Shown here one piece after another: positions 8,814 through 17,897 of a stretch of DNA of 64,000 nt. Below the pieces are notes generated by a model that saw nothing but the letters and a program-made list of their open reading frames with translations, was not told the DNA's origin and did no database searches. Each line of letters opens with the position of its first letter. The stretch's first letter is position 1. Made by a program: the position numbers and the translations under genes. Source of the DNA: Alteromonas hispanica (lineage in GTDB: Bacteria; Pseudomonadota; Gammaproteobacteria; Enterobacterales; Alteromonadaceae); assembly GCF_010500915.1 (NCBI RefSeq), contig NZ_JAAAWP010000003.1, positions 124,001-188,000 of the forward strand. The letters run 5' to 3'.

Positions 8814-9521
8814 TTGATATCACCCATTTTAATTACAGGTGCCAGTCAACGACTGGGGTTAGCAATGGCAGACAGCTTGCTAGAAGAAGGGTATACCGTT
8901 GTCGTAACCTACAGAACGCTGCGACCCACTATCTCAACGCTCAAAGATAAAGGCGCTATCGTCTTACATGCCGATTTTAGCACTGAGACGGGTATTGATC
9001 GAGCAATTGATGATATTAAGGCGGTTAGTGAGAGCTACCGCGCGATTATTCATAATGCCTCAGACTGGGCCCAAGAAAAAGACCACGACAACAAGCATGA
9101 TCTATTCAACCGCATGATGAATGTACACGCTCTAGCCCCTTACCGAATCAATTTAGCGCTATCGCAATCGTTATCAATGCAGGGTGGTTTTAGCGACATT
9201 ATTCATATGACCGATTACGTGCAAGATACCGGCAGTGAAAAGCACATAGCCTACGCGGCGAGTAAAGCTGCGCTGCAAAATCTAACGCTTTCTTTTGCCA
9301 AAAAGCTTGCCCCAAAAGTGAAGGTAAACAGCATTGCCCCCGCGTTATTGATGTTTAATGAAGGCGATGATGATGCATACAAAGAAAAGGCATTAAAGAA
9401 ATCGTTGCTTGAAACCGTGCCCGGCGCCGAAGAAGCGGTAAAAGCAATGCATTACTTGTTGAACAGTGAGTACATCACTGGTCAGACGTTGCATTTAAAC
9501 GGCGGAAGAAACCTAAAATAG
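8814..9521 (+). CDS. folM: Dihydromonapterin reductase, FolM (short-chain dehydrogenase)
   Basis: 235-residue SDR enzyme that reduces dihydromonapterin (and dihydrofolate weakly) to the tetrahydro form using NADPH. Visible are the cofactor loop TGASQRLG near residue 8, HNASDW in place of the usual NNAG, and the active site YAASKAALQ. The C-terminal ITGQTLHLNGG is typical. The start is TTG at 8814 with AGGAAACACC just before it. The arrangement opposite folE suggests a tetrahydromonapterin route, in other bacteria the cofactor of phenylalanine hydroxylase; no folX or phhA is in the window. Confidence 0.88.
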   Translation: MISPILITGASQRLGLAMADSLLEEGYTVVVTYRTLRPTISTLKDKGAIVLHADFSTETGIDRAIDDIKAVSESYRAIIHNASDWAQEKDHDNKHDLFNRMMNVHALAPYRINLALSQSLSMQGGFSDIIHMTDYVQDTGSEKHIAYAASKAALQNLTLSFAKKLAPKVKVNSIAPALLMFNEGDDDAYKEKALKKSLLETVPGAEEAVKAMHYLLNSEYITGQTLHLNGGRNLK

Positions 9522-9646
9522 CAAAGTCCAGATTCTTGCTCTACACGCCGACCGCCGGTGAAATATATCAATGAGAGTATTGGTAGGAATGTGTGCTGCC
9601 GGTATACTTAGCGTCTAACACCGTGACTTACTAACCGAGACATACT

Positions 9647-10711
9647 ATGCAAGGCTCCCGCACTATGAAGCCTGAGTGGCATGACAGCGACGCTATCATG
9701 CTTGCTTGGCCTCACGCGCAAACAGATTGGTCTGAATGGCTAGAAGAAGCTAGAGAGACATATCTTAACGTAATCAGCGCAGTCAACCGATACAATGCTG
9801 GTGTAATTTTACTGTGCGCCCCTGCTGATGTTGATGATCTAAAAGCGCGTATTTCGCCATCGGCTAATGTCATGATTGTCGAGGCCGTATTCAACGACAC
9901 CTGGATGCGCGATTACGGCTTTATCACCTGTACAGATAGCGAGGGCAACGGCCATCCAACTGAATTTAGGTTTAATGGTTGGGGCAATAAATTCAACGCG
10001 CAAGACGATAACCTTGTTAATCAGCGCTATCTCGCCGCATTATGTCAGTCTGTCATGCGCAGCAGTCCTATCGTTGCTGAGGGCGGCGCACTTGAGATTA
10101 ACGATGAAGGGCACTTATTGTCTACGTCTCAGTGTTTGCTAAACCCAGAGCGTAATGGTGACCTGTCGCTAGCGGCATACGAAGGCATTTTCTGCGAAAT
10201 GCTTGGCGCCAGCAAAGTAACAATATTAGAACATGGCCACCTTGAGGGCGATGACACCGACGGTCATATCGACACGCTTGTACGATTTACCCCTGATACA
10301 GGCCTAGTTATTCAAGCCTGCGAAAATCGTCCAAACGACTCGCATTTCGATGCACTAAACGCCTTGTGTAATGAGTGCGCAGAGCGCTTGCCAGAATATC
10401 AACAGTATCGACTACCGCTGCCATACATTGTAAGTGACGATGGCGATCGGCTTCCTGCATCTTACGCCAACTACCTTATTTGTAACGGCGCAATCTTGCT
10501 TCCCATTTATGGAGAGGATGAAGATAGAGAGGCGATTTCAGTTATTCAAAAAGCTTTTCCTACCTATATCGTTGAACCAATTGACTGTCGCGTACTCGTA
10601 AAGCAATACGGCAGTTTGCACTGTATCTCAATGCAAGTGCCAAAGAACACGCTAAAAAGTGTCATTATCGAAAACTTAAAAAAAGGAGTATCACTTTATG
10701 CCCCCAGCTAA
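9647..10711 (+). CDS. aguA: Agmatine deiminase, AguA
   Basis: Hydrolyses agmatine to N-carbamoylputrescine and ammonia. 354 residues of the peptidyl-arginine-deiminase fold. The conserved blocks are DTWMRDYGF, EGGALEIND, GHLEGDDTDGHID and GSLHC, whose C326 is the nucleophile. The length is close to the family norm of about 360. Two in-frame ATGs (9647 and 9665) are possible and neither has a strong ribosome site; the first is given. The 3' end overlaps aguB by 14 bp, so the two are translationally coupled. Confidence 0.94.
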   Translation: MQGSRTMKPEWHDSDAIMLAWPHAQTDWSEWLEEARETYLNVISAVNRYNAGVILLCAPADVDDLKARISPSANVMIVEAVFNDTWMRDYGFITCTDSEGNGHPTEFRFNGWGNKFNAQDDNLVNQRYLAALCQSVMRSSPIVAEGGALEINDEGHLLSTSQCLLNPERNGDLSLAAYEGIFCEMLGASKVTILEHGHLEGDDTDGHIDTLVRFTPDTGLVIQACENRPNDSHFDALNALCNECAERLPEYQQYRLPLPYIVSDDGDRLPASYANYLICNGAILLPIYGEDEDREAISVIQKAFPTYIVEPIDCRVLVKQYGSLHCISMQVPKNTLKSVIIENLKKGVSLYAPS

Positions 10712-11591
10712 GTTAAAAGTTGGCCTTGTACAACAGGCTGTAAGCGATAACGACAAAGCGACAAACTGGAATAAAAGTGCTGAACAAGTGGCCAAACTTG
10801 CCGCTGAAGGATGTGAGTGTATCTTGCTACAAGAGCTCCACAGTACACTGTATTTTTGTCAGCAAGAAGATACCGACGCTTTCGATTTAGCCGAACCTAT
10901 TCCCGGCCCCGCAACCGAGTTTTTCGGTGAGCTGGCAGAGAAACACAATATTGTTTTAGTAACGTCACTTTTCGAAAAGCGAGGCTCTGGGCTTTATCAC
11001 AACACTGCCGTTGTGTTTGATAGAAGTCGGGAAATTGCGGGCAAATATCGCAAAATGCATATACCCGACGACCCTGGCTTTTATGAGAAGTTCTACTTTA
11101 CCCCTGGCGATACCGGCTTCACGCCAATACAAACCAGTATTGGTAAACTAGGCGTTTTAGTTTGCTGGGACCAGTGGTACCCAGAGGCGGCAAGACTGAT
11201 GGCCATGGCTGGTGCTGACTTATTGTTTTACCCCACCGCAATTGGCTGGGATGTAAACGACACAGATGAAGAACGTGCTCGTCAGCACGGCGCATGGGAA
11301 ACCATTCAGCGCGCTCATGCCGTCGCTAATTCCCTGCCTGTTATTGTAGCGAACAGAACAGGCTTCGAGCCCTCGCCTAACCCTGCAGACCCAGGCATTC
11401 AGTTTTGGGGACAAAGCTTTATAACCGGAGCTCAAGGGGAAATACTGGCAAAGGCGGACGCCGACGGAGAGACCACACTTTCAGTTGAATTAGACATGTC
11501 GCGTACTGAAAACGTGAAACGTATTTGGCCATACTTTCGCGACCGTCGCATAGACGCTTACGATGATTTAACTAAGCGTTGGCGCGACTAG
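10698..11591 (+). CDS. aguB: N-carbamoylputrescine amidohydrolase, AguB
   Basis: Nitrilase-superfamily enzyme that turns N-carbamoylputrescine into putrescine, CO2 and ammonia, completing the agmatine route. The catalytic triad is visible as E46 (LLQELHST), K119 (YRKMHIPDD) and C156 (VCWDQWYPE). At 297 residues it matches the family. AGGAG lies 9 nt before the ATG, inside the end of aguA. No arginine decarboxylase is in the window, so agmatine must come from elsewhere or from outside the cell. Confidence 0.95.
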   Translation: MPPAKLKVGLVQQAVSDNDKATNWNKSAEQVAKLAAEGCECILLQELHSTLYFCQQEDTDAFDLAEPIPGPATEFFGELAEKHNIVLVTSLFEKRGSGLYHNTAVVFDRSREIAGKYRKMHIPDDPGFYEKFYFTPGDTGFTPIQTSIGKLGVLVCWDQWYPEAARLMAMAGADLLFYPTAIGWDVNDTDEERARQHGAWETIQRAHAVANSLPVIVANRTGFEPSPNPADPGIQFWGQSFITGAQGEILAKADADGETTLSVELDMSRTENVKRIWPYFRDRRIDAYDDLTKRWRD

Positions 11592-11645
11592 TAACAATTA
11601 GACACTCGTAGCTTGCAAGCTGTGACTAATGTGTCGGGTCAAAAG

Positions 11646-11744
11646 AGCTATGTCTAGGAAGCCTTTCCCTGGGGCGTGTTGAACTTTGTTGTACGAGTTT
11701 TAGGCTAAATGTACAGCAAAGATCAACACGCCCCAGACATAGCT
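11646..11744. repeat. 99-nt imperfect palindrome, possible miniature element (MITE-like)
   Basis: The outer arms AGCTATGTCT / AGACATAGCT are perfect. Then GGGGCGTGTTGA (11671-11682) pairs with TCAACACGCCCC (11723-11734), and CTTTGTTGTAC pairs with GTACAGCAAAG with one G-U. The left arm alone carries a 15-16-nt insert containing its own GGAA-GCCT-TTCC hairpin. The loop is about 16 nt. No ORF lies inside and no clear target duplication flanks it. It lies between the converging aguB and pdeM, so it may also act as a terminator. Confidence 0.6.
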
Positions 11745-11780
11745 TACAATTATGCACTCTCAATATTCACTTTTATTAAA

Positions 11781-12524
11781 TCACGTCCCGAATATAATAC
11801 CGTCGTACATCATAAAAGCTTTGCGTTCATTTTTATCCAGCAAAGCCAGCATAACCTCATCATCAATATCTAACCCACCAGTAAATTGCCCGAACGCAGG
11901 CATAACAAACAGAGCTTGTGTTGCAACAAAGCACTTTCCCGAGTAGCGTCTGCGGGAAATTGAGGTACGCATTTTCGGATGAAAGTGACCAATAATTTGA
12001 GCCCTGCTCAACTCTTCATCGCCATTTTCAACAGCCAATACTTTTGGCTCATGGCGAAATACCACATCGTAAAGGCCCTGCTGATGCAAATGTATTTCTT
12101 CGCACGCATCACCAGGAATGCCGTCGGGCAAATCGGGGTCGTGGTTCCCCTCAACCCAGCTCCACTCATTTACCTGTAAAACCAGTTCACTTAAGCGCTC
12201 ACGATCACTTGGTGTCATTCTAGACATACTGTATTTATCGTGAAAACTATCACCCAGGCTGATAACTCGCTTAGGTTGGTAGTCGTGAATAATGGCTTCG
12301 AGCCGCTTTAACGTTGCTTGTGAATCTAAACTGGGCAGCGGATTTCCATAACTGCGTAAATAGCTGCCTTTTTCCAAATGAAGGTCTGATACGACCAACC
12401 AGTCTAGCGATGGTAAGTAAGCCACTCCGCGGGCATCGAGTACCCACAGCAAGTTCGCAAACTTAGTGATACTCAATGTTCTTTTTGCTAACTGCTGCGT
12501 TAGCCAACTATCGCTAATTGCCAA
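11781..12524 (-). CDS. pdeM: Ligase-associated metallophosphoesterase PdeM
   Basis: Calcineurin-like phosphoesterase of the ligase-associated DNA repair cluster, a Mn-dependent nuclease in characterised relatives. Motifs in order: SDLHLEKG, LGDSFHD, EGNHDPDLP and IGHFHP, which together make the two-metal site. The TTG start at 12524 is preferred because AGGT lies about 6 nt upstream and the start falls just after the Lhr-Core stop (12532). An ATG at 12563, overlapping the helicase by 32 bp, has GAGG directly abutting it, which is poor spacing. Co-transcribed with the helicase on the minus strand. Confidence 0.85.
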   Translation of the reverse strand: MAISDSWLTQQLAKRTLSITKFANLLWVLDARGVAYLPSLDWLVVSDLHLEKGSYLRSYGNPLPSLDSQATLKRLEAIIHDYQPKRVISLGDSFHDKYSMSRMTPSDRERLSELVLQVNEWSWVEGNHDPDLPDGIPGDACEEIHLHQQGLYDVVFRHEPKVLAVENGDEELSRAQIIGHFHPKMRTSISRRRYSGKCFVATQALFVMPAFGQFTGGLDIDDEVMLALLDKNERKAFMMYDGIIFGT

Positions 12525-12531
12525 TTGATAC

Positions 12532-14994
12532 CTATTTTTGTTGTGAAAGCAGTGCGCGCACATCCTCTAACATATTTTCTGCTTCTGCATAGAGATCGGC
12601 TTGTTCAATAATGGCCTGAGCCCCTGCACCTTTAATTTGCTCGCTGCGAACGTTTAGCACGATAGGGATCGCCATAGGCGAAACCTTTTCTAAATTGACC
12701 AAGGTGGCGTTATCCACATAGCGAATCAATAAATTCGCCAACCGCGTTAAGTCTAGTAGCTCTCGCTCTGCATCTTCCCTCGCCACTTTTAAAAGAATAT
12801 GGTCGGGGTCGTGCTCTCGCAAGGTGTCATAAATTAAGTCAGTGGAAAACGTAACCTGCTTCATGGTTTTTTGACTTGCGTGGTATCGCTGCTCTGTAAG
12901 CCCACTCACTACCGCCACCTGCCTGAAAGACCGTTTAAGCATGGGTGCTTGCAGCATCCAATCTTCAAGCTCGTCGCCAAGTATATCAGGTTGAAAAAGG
13001 CGCTGTAGCTGTTGTTGCGTTATCGGGTTCACTGCGGCGATCGAAAGTCCGTAATCGGTAACGCTGAAACTGAGCGGTTTTATACTCATTTTTTCCATAC
13101 GGCGGGTTAACAGCATTCCCAGCGTTTGATTGGCTTTTCTACCGTCAAAGGTATAGAAAAGCGTGTAATAAGCCTGTCTAAACGGAAACTGCTCTACCAG
13201 TACGCTATCGGGTTTAGGTAATTGGGAGAACGCCTCTTGAAGCGTTAGCCACTCCTGAACCTGCTTTGGCAAAGTTTTCCATTGGGAGGGCTTGGCTAAA
13301 ATAGCTCTAACGCCGTCGGCTAAATAAGTAGAAAGAGGCATTTGACCGCCGCTATAACTCGGAATTTTTGGCTCTTTTGCTTTTGCAGGTTTTGCATGCA
13401 GCTGCATATCTCTTATTGCTTCGTACTTGAGCACTTCTCCGGCGAAGTAAAAAGTATCTCCCGGAGTAAGCTGCTGGGCAAAATACTCTTCTACTTCACC
13501 AATAATTTTTCCCTGATTACCACGCCGTATACGCTTCACTTTCAGACGACCCGACTCAACAATTGTGCCTATGTTTTGTCTATGGCGCTGTATTACTCGG
13601 CGATTGGCCGGCGAAAACGTACCGTCTTCATTCTTAGTCAGCCTTTGGTAACGCTCGTAGGCATTGAGAGCGCTGCCGCCATCAAGGGTAAACTGCCACA
13701 GTTTCTCGAAGTCACTTCTATCCAACCCCTGATAAGGCGTAGCGTTAAGTATTTGGGCATATAATGTATCTGGAGTGTCGGCTTGGCTGCACAGGCAATT
13801 CAAAATAAACTGCGGAATAATATCAAGAGCCCCCGCATGTGGAGCATCACCGTCTAACTCACCTGCATTTATCGCTGTGATAGCAGCTTGGCATTCTAGT
13901 GCTTCAAAGCGGTTTGCAGGAACAAGTAATGCCTCACTGGGTTCATCAAGCCGGTGATTGGCGCGTCCGATTCGCTGCAACAGACGGCTCACACCCTTAG
14001 GTGCGCCTACCTGAATAACTTTGTCTACATCTCCCCAGTCGATACCAAGCTCAAGCGCAGATGTGCACACTACGGCACGGAGCAAACCGCTGGACATCAT
14101 TGCTTCGGTTTTACGCCGCTGCTCTTTGCTCAAACTCCCGTGATAGAGCGCGATAGGGAGCGCTAATTTATTTGCCTCCCACAACATTTGAAACAATAGC
14201 TCAGACTGGGCGCGTGTATTGACAAAAACCAAGGTTGTGTTGGCTTTCTCTATCGCTTCATAGATATCATCAATAGCATAACGAGCCATGAAACCGCCAA
14301 AAGGCATGCGCGCTTTAGACTGAAGCATCTCAACTTTAGGCTTCTCTCCCGCTTTCACCTTTACAATATTGGCTTGGCTATCGGTACCTGCAAGCCAAGC
14401 TCCCAAGGTGTCAGGAAAGGCAACAGTTGCCGACAGCCCAATTCGCTTTAAGGCAGGTGACAGTATCGATAAACGCGCTAACGCAAGAGATAGGAAATCC
14501 CCTCGTTTATTAGCCATTAAGCTATGGGTTTCATCGATAATAACCCGCTTTAACTTGCCAAAAAGCTTATCTGAATCGGCATAGCTAAGCATTAGCATGA
14601 GGGATTCCGGCGTGGTCAGTAAAATATGAGGAGGCTTTTTACGCTGACGCTGGCGTTTGTGAGAAGGCGTGTCTCCTGTGCGCGTTTCGGCACTAATGTC
14701 CAGCCCCATTTCCTCGATAGGCTGCAGCAGGTTTCGGTGAATATCTTGGGTTAACGCCTTCAAAGGAGAGATATAGAGAGTATGTAAGCCGCTAAAGCCC
14801 GATGAAGTCGTTAACTCATGCAGCTCTACTAAACTTGGTAAGAAACCAGACAAGGTTTTACCTGCTCCCGTGGGCGCAATAAGTAACGTGCAGTCGTGCT
14901 TGTCTTTTTCCACCAGCATAGTGCGTTGATAATCACGCAGTTGCCAGCCTTTCTTGTCAAACCACTCAGCAAACACTGGGGGAACGGATTTCAT
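12532..14994 (-). CDS. Ligase-associated Lhr-Core DEXH helicase
   Basis: 820-residue superfamily 2 helicase of the Lhr-Core type, an ATP-driven 3'-5' translocase in studied homologues. Walker A is APTGAGKTLSG near residue 41, the Walker B box reads IIDETHSL, motif III is LSATVAF, and motif VI is QRIGRANHRL. Winged-helix and C-terminal core domains account for the second half. The length fits Lhr-Core proteins (about 800-850) and excludes full-length E. coli Lhr. Its start is 171 bp from the divergent LpxH-like gene, and pdeM follows immediately. Confidence 0.92.
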   Translation of the reverse strand: MKSVPPVFAEWFDKKGWQLRDYQRTMLVEKDKHDCTLLIAPTGAGKTLSGFLPSLVELHELTTSSGFSGLHTLYISPLKALTQDIHRNLLQPIEEMGLDISAETRTGDTPSHKRQRQRKKPPHILLTTPESLMLMLSYADSDKLFGKLKRVIIDETHSLMANKRGDFLSLALARLSILSPALKRIGLSATVAFPDTLGAWLAGTDSQANIVKVKAGEKPKVEMLQSKARMPFGGFMARYAIDDIYEAIEKANTTLVFVNTRAQSELLFQMLWEANKLALPIALYHGSLSKEQRRKTEAMMSSGLLRAVVCTSALELGIDWGDVDKVIQVGAPKGVSRLLQRIGRANHRLDEPSEALLVPANRFEALECQAAITAINAGELDGDAPHAGALDIIPQFILNCLCSQADTPDTLYAQILNATPYQGLDRSDFEKLWQFTLDGGSALNAYERYQRLTKNEDGTFSPANRRVIQRHRQNIGTIVESGRLKVKRIRRGNQGKIIGEVEEYFAQQLTPGDTFYFAGEVLKYEAIRDMQLHAKPAKAKEPKIPSYSGGQMPLSTYLADGVRAILAKPSQWKTLPKQVQEWLTLQEAFSQLPKPDSVLVEQFPFRQAYYTLFYTFDGRKANQTLGMLLTRRMEKMSIKPLSFSVTDYGLSIAAVNPITQQQLQRLFQPDILGDELEDWMLQAPMLKRSFRQVAVVSGLTEQRYHASQKTMKQVTFSTDLIYDTLREHDPDHILLKVAREDAERELLDLTRLANLLIRYVDNATLVNLEKVSPMAIPIVLNVRSEQIKGAGAQAIIEQADLYAEAENMLEDVRALLSQQK

Positions 14995-15165
14995 TTGTAT
15001 CTCTTACCTAAATTTTTACTCGTTATACGCTTGCTAGCGACTAAGGTTTATTAACAAGGGGAACGATTAAGCCCTTGTCGTAACCGTATCGTCATCAAGG
15101 TGTCAATTTACTGTCAAGATAAGCCATTAGGGTAGAGCTACCAAACGACCTATTTGAGCATTTCA

Positions 15166-15972
15166 ATGATTAAGGCCCCCCATTTCAGAAGTGTTTTTAT
15201 CTCAGATACACACCTTGGCAACAAAGACTGCAAAGCAGACTTTCTACTTCATTTTTTAAACAACATGACCTGCGACACACTGTATTTAGTGGGTGATATT
15301 GTTGATATGTGGTCTATGAGCAAGCAATTTCGCTGGCCAGATGCGCATAACGAAGTTATCCATAAAATTATGCAGCTAAGTCATGACTCTACCAAGGTGG
15401 TTTTTTTACCTGGTAATCACGATGCACCATTACAAAAGTATTCTGGAATGCAGTTTGGGGATATTGAAATAAAACGCCAATATATTCATGAAACAGCGGC
15501 TAATAAACGCTACCTTGTGCTGCACGGAGATCAATGCGATCAAGACGTTACACTAGGTCGCTTTCATGCTTGGATAGGAGATAAAGCCTACGATGCCCTG
15601 CTGTTCGCTAATCGTTGGTTTAACTTAATCCGCCGCTGGAGAAAACAGAACTATTGGTCGCTAGCTGGCTACATTAAGCAACGGGTTAAAGGGGCAAATA
15701 AAGCGATAGCGCGTTATAAAAACGCCACTACAAAGCGAGCCTTAGACCTTAAGTTAGACGGTGTAATCTGCGGCCATATCCATCACCCAGAGTCGGACAT
15801 TGTCAATGGAATTCATTATGTGAACGACGGTGACTGGATAGAAAACTGCTCTGCGCTAGTTGAAGATAGTACCGGAAAGTTAGAGCTAATTGATTGGGTG
15901 GTTTATACCAAACAAGATACTGTATCTGAACTTGATTTTAGTCATCTAGACACAACTAATAAGGCAGCCTAA
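15166..15972 (+). CDS. Metallophosphoesterase resembling UDP-2,3-diacylglucosamine diphosphatase (LpxH family)
   Basis: 268 residues. Phosphoesterase motifs are ISDTHLGNKD, VGDIVDMW, LPGNHDAP, LHGDQCDQ and CGHIHHPE. The order and spacing place it in the COG2908/LpxH-like group, which cleaves UDP-2,3-diacylglucosamine in lipid A synthesis, though relatives of this longer type may act on other substrates. The ATG at 15166 is chosen over an in-frame TTG at 15154. It sits between Lhr-Core and the exonuclease of the DNA repair cluster, so a nucleic-acid substrate is also conceivable. Confidence 0.72.
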   Translation: MIKAPHFRSVFISDTHLGNKDCKADFLLHFLNNMTCDTLYLVGDIVDMWSMSKQFRWPDAHNEVIHKIMQLSHDSTKVVFLPGNHDAPLQKYSGMQFGDIEIKRQYIHETAANKRYLVLHGDQCDQDVTLGRFHAWIGDKAYDALLFANRWFNLIRRWRKQNYWSLAGYIKQRVKGANKAIARYKNATTKRALDLKLDGVICGHIHHPESDIVNGIHYVNDGDWIENCSALVEDSTGKLELIDWVVYTKQDTVSELDFSHLDTTNKAA

Positions 15973-15979
15973 TTCGCTC

Positions 15980-16801
15980 TTGAAAAAACTTAAGCGTTAT
16001 CAGTACGAACGATATGCGGTACTTTGCAAGTTAGCGTACCCGAAAGAATTTGACTATGCCTCACTGGGCTTTTCGGCACAGCACCACCATGCTGTAACTG
16101 ACGCCAGAGGCATTGTTGTAGCCAGAATTCTTTGCCGCCCTAACAAAAAAGAAGTCATTGTACTGTTTAGAGGAACCCAATCGTTGCGGGACTGGCTACT
16201 CAACTTTTGTATTTTTCCAAGTAAAGCAAAAGGTCAATTTGCAGATAAATCTGCGCACAATGGGTTTGTGCACTTTGGCTATCAATTTTTGCTTAATCAG
16301 AGAAGCCAATCTGTTTCTACTGATCCAACCGGGAAAAATACAAAGCCCAAAAACCTCAGTATTTATGAGGACATTGAAACTAAATTAGCGCCTCTTATTG
16401 AGGCGGGAAAGCGCATTACTCTAACCGGGCATTCGTCTGGTGGCGCAATGGCCGTGTTAGCTGCACAACGTTTGGAGCTAAAATTCCCAAAATCGGTGCG
16501 CCGTGTTGTTACATTTGGACAGCCCTCAACCAGTTACTTGCGTTATTACAAGCACTACTTACTTCACCACCGTACGTTTCGAGTGTGCTGCGACTTAGAT
16601 ATAGTGACATTTCTGCCGCCCATCCCCGGTCTGTTTAAGCATGTCGGGCGCTCGCTCTGGCTTCACAACGAACGGGTTTACGATAACGCCAAACCTATTT
16701 GGCGACTATATCGCGTTCTATCCCAGTGGCTAATTTCGCCCATCTCTTACCACTACATGCATAAATACATTCGCAATAAAGACTTTTTTGATAAGCACTA
16801 A
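15980..16801 (+). CDS. Class 3 lipase family alpha/beta hydrolase
   Basis: 273 residues. The nucleophile elbow GHSSGGAMAVLAA lies near residue 153, VLFRGTQSLRDWL provides the lid/oxyanion segment, and FGQPSTS precedes the likely catalytic Asp (CDLDIVTFLPP) and His region. This pattern is that of the Lipase_3 family (Rhizomucor-type triacylglycerol lipases). No signal peptide is evident, so it is probably cytoplasmic. The only available start is TTG at 15980, seven bases after the preceding stop and without a clear Shine-Dalgarno, which suggests translational coupling to the LpxH-like gene. Confidence 0.78.
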   Translation: MKKLKRYQYERYAVLCKLAYPKEFDYASLGFSAQHHHAVTDARGIVVARILCRPNKKEVIVLFRGTQSLRDWLLNFCIFPSKAKGQFADKSAHNGFVHFGYQFLLNQRSQSVSTDPTGKNTKPKNLSIYEDIETKLAPLIEAGKRITLTGHSSGGAMAVLAAQRLELKFPKSVRRVVTFGQPSTSYLRYYKHYLLHHRTFRVCCDLDIVTFLPPIPGLFKHVGRSLWLHNERVYDNAKPIWRLYRVLSQWLISPISYHYMHKYIRNKDFFDKH

Positions 16802-16880
16802 GCGCACTTGCGAAAGTGGTCGCTTTGCCCCAATTTTACCGTATGTAGATTTAATAGAAATTTCAAAAGGGTAGCTATCT

Positions 16881-17897
16881 GTGCATCCGTCTACATGGCT
16901 AAAAACTGATAACACTGGTTTATTCTGTGAACCTGGAGGGTTTTATATCGACCCTATGACAGAAGTGACTACGGCGTTAGTAACTCACGGCCATGCGGAT
17001 CATGCTAGGGCTGGACACCACTGTGTTTACGCAAGTAAAGAAACTCTCGCCATTATGCAAACTCGCTACGGCGAGGATATGGCTAAGCACCAACATACCG
17101 TTACATTGGGCGAGACAATCACGTTTAACGACGTGTCTGTGACTTTTTACCCTGCCGGCCATATTTTAGGCTCCACGCAAATTTTGCTTGAATATAAAGG
17201 GTTTCGGATTGTGGTTTCTGGTGATTATAAACGGCGGCACGACCCAACATGCCCACCGTTCAAAGTAGTGCCATGCGATGTTTTGATAACAGAGGCCACA
17301 TTTGGCCTTCCTGTTTTTAAACACCCTCCGATTGAGAACGAAATAGATAAGCTTTTACATTCACTCAGAGTGTTTCCCAAGCGTTGCCACCTTGTAGGCG
17401 CCTATGCCTTAGGTAAGTGTCAGCGTCTCATAATTGCCTTGCGAGACGCTGGATATCACAAACCCATATATTTGCATGGAGCACAGCTAAAACTTTGCGA
17501 CCTGTATCAGCAATTTAATATTGATCTTGGAGAGTTAATTCCTGTTTCTGAGGTGGGTGATAAAAAAACACTAGCGGGAGAGATAGTTATTGCGCCACCT
17601 TCAGCATTGTCAGATAGATGGTCGAGAAGCCTTCCAAATGTTCGCACAGTAATGGCTTCGGGATGGATGCAGATACGCGCTAGAGCGAAACAGCGCAATG
17701 CTGAACTACCGCTTATTATTTCCGATCATTGCGACTGGCCCGAACTACTTATGACGATAGAGCAGGTAAATCCTAAAGAAGTGTGGGTTACCCATGGAAG
17801 AGAAGACGCACTGATGTATCAGGCAGAGAAAATGGGATACAAAGCTCGCGCACTTTCACTCGTAGGCTACGACGAGGAAGAACAGGGAGGAGATTAA
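16881..17897 (+). CDS. Ligase-associated DNA exonuclease (metallo-beta-lactamase fold)
   Basis: 338 residues of the MBL/beta-CASP-like superfamily. The metal site reads THGHADHARAG, with PAGHILGS and VSGDYKRRHDP following and SDHCDWPEL later; this is the Exo component of the ligase-associated repair cluster. It probably trims DNA ends before ligation. The start is GTG 16881 behind AGGG. Its TAA overlaps the ligase ATG by one base (TAATG), so the two are tightly coupled. Confidence 0.9.
   Translation: MHPSTWLKTDNTGLFCEPGGFYIDPMTEVTTALVTHGHADHARAGHHCVYASKETLAIMQTRYGEDMAKHQHTVTLGETITFNDVSVTFYPAGHILGSTQILLEYKGFRIVVSGDYKRRHDPTCPPFKVVPCDVLITEATFGLPVFKHPPIENEIDKLLHSLRVFPKRCHLVGAYALGKCQRLIIALRDAGYHKPIYLHGAQLKLCDLYQQFNIDLGELIPVSEVGDKKTLAGEIVIAPPSALSDRWSRSLPNVRTVMASGWMQIRARAKQRNAELPLIISDHCDWPELLMTIEQVNPKEVWVTHGREDALMYQAEKMGYKARALSLVGYDEEEQGGD

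Noticed and set aside
13342-13764. 140-codon plus ORF inside Lhr-Core
   Set aside because: Antisense to conserved helicase sequence, no homologous features.
17783-17896. Longer N-terminus of the DNA ligase
   Set aside because: Its Arg-rich residues overlap the exonuclease gene, and ATG 17897 has a far stronger site and matches homologues.
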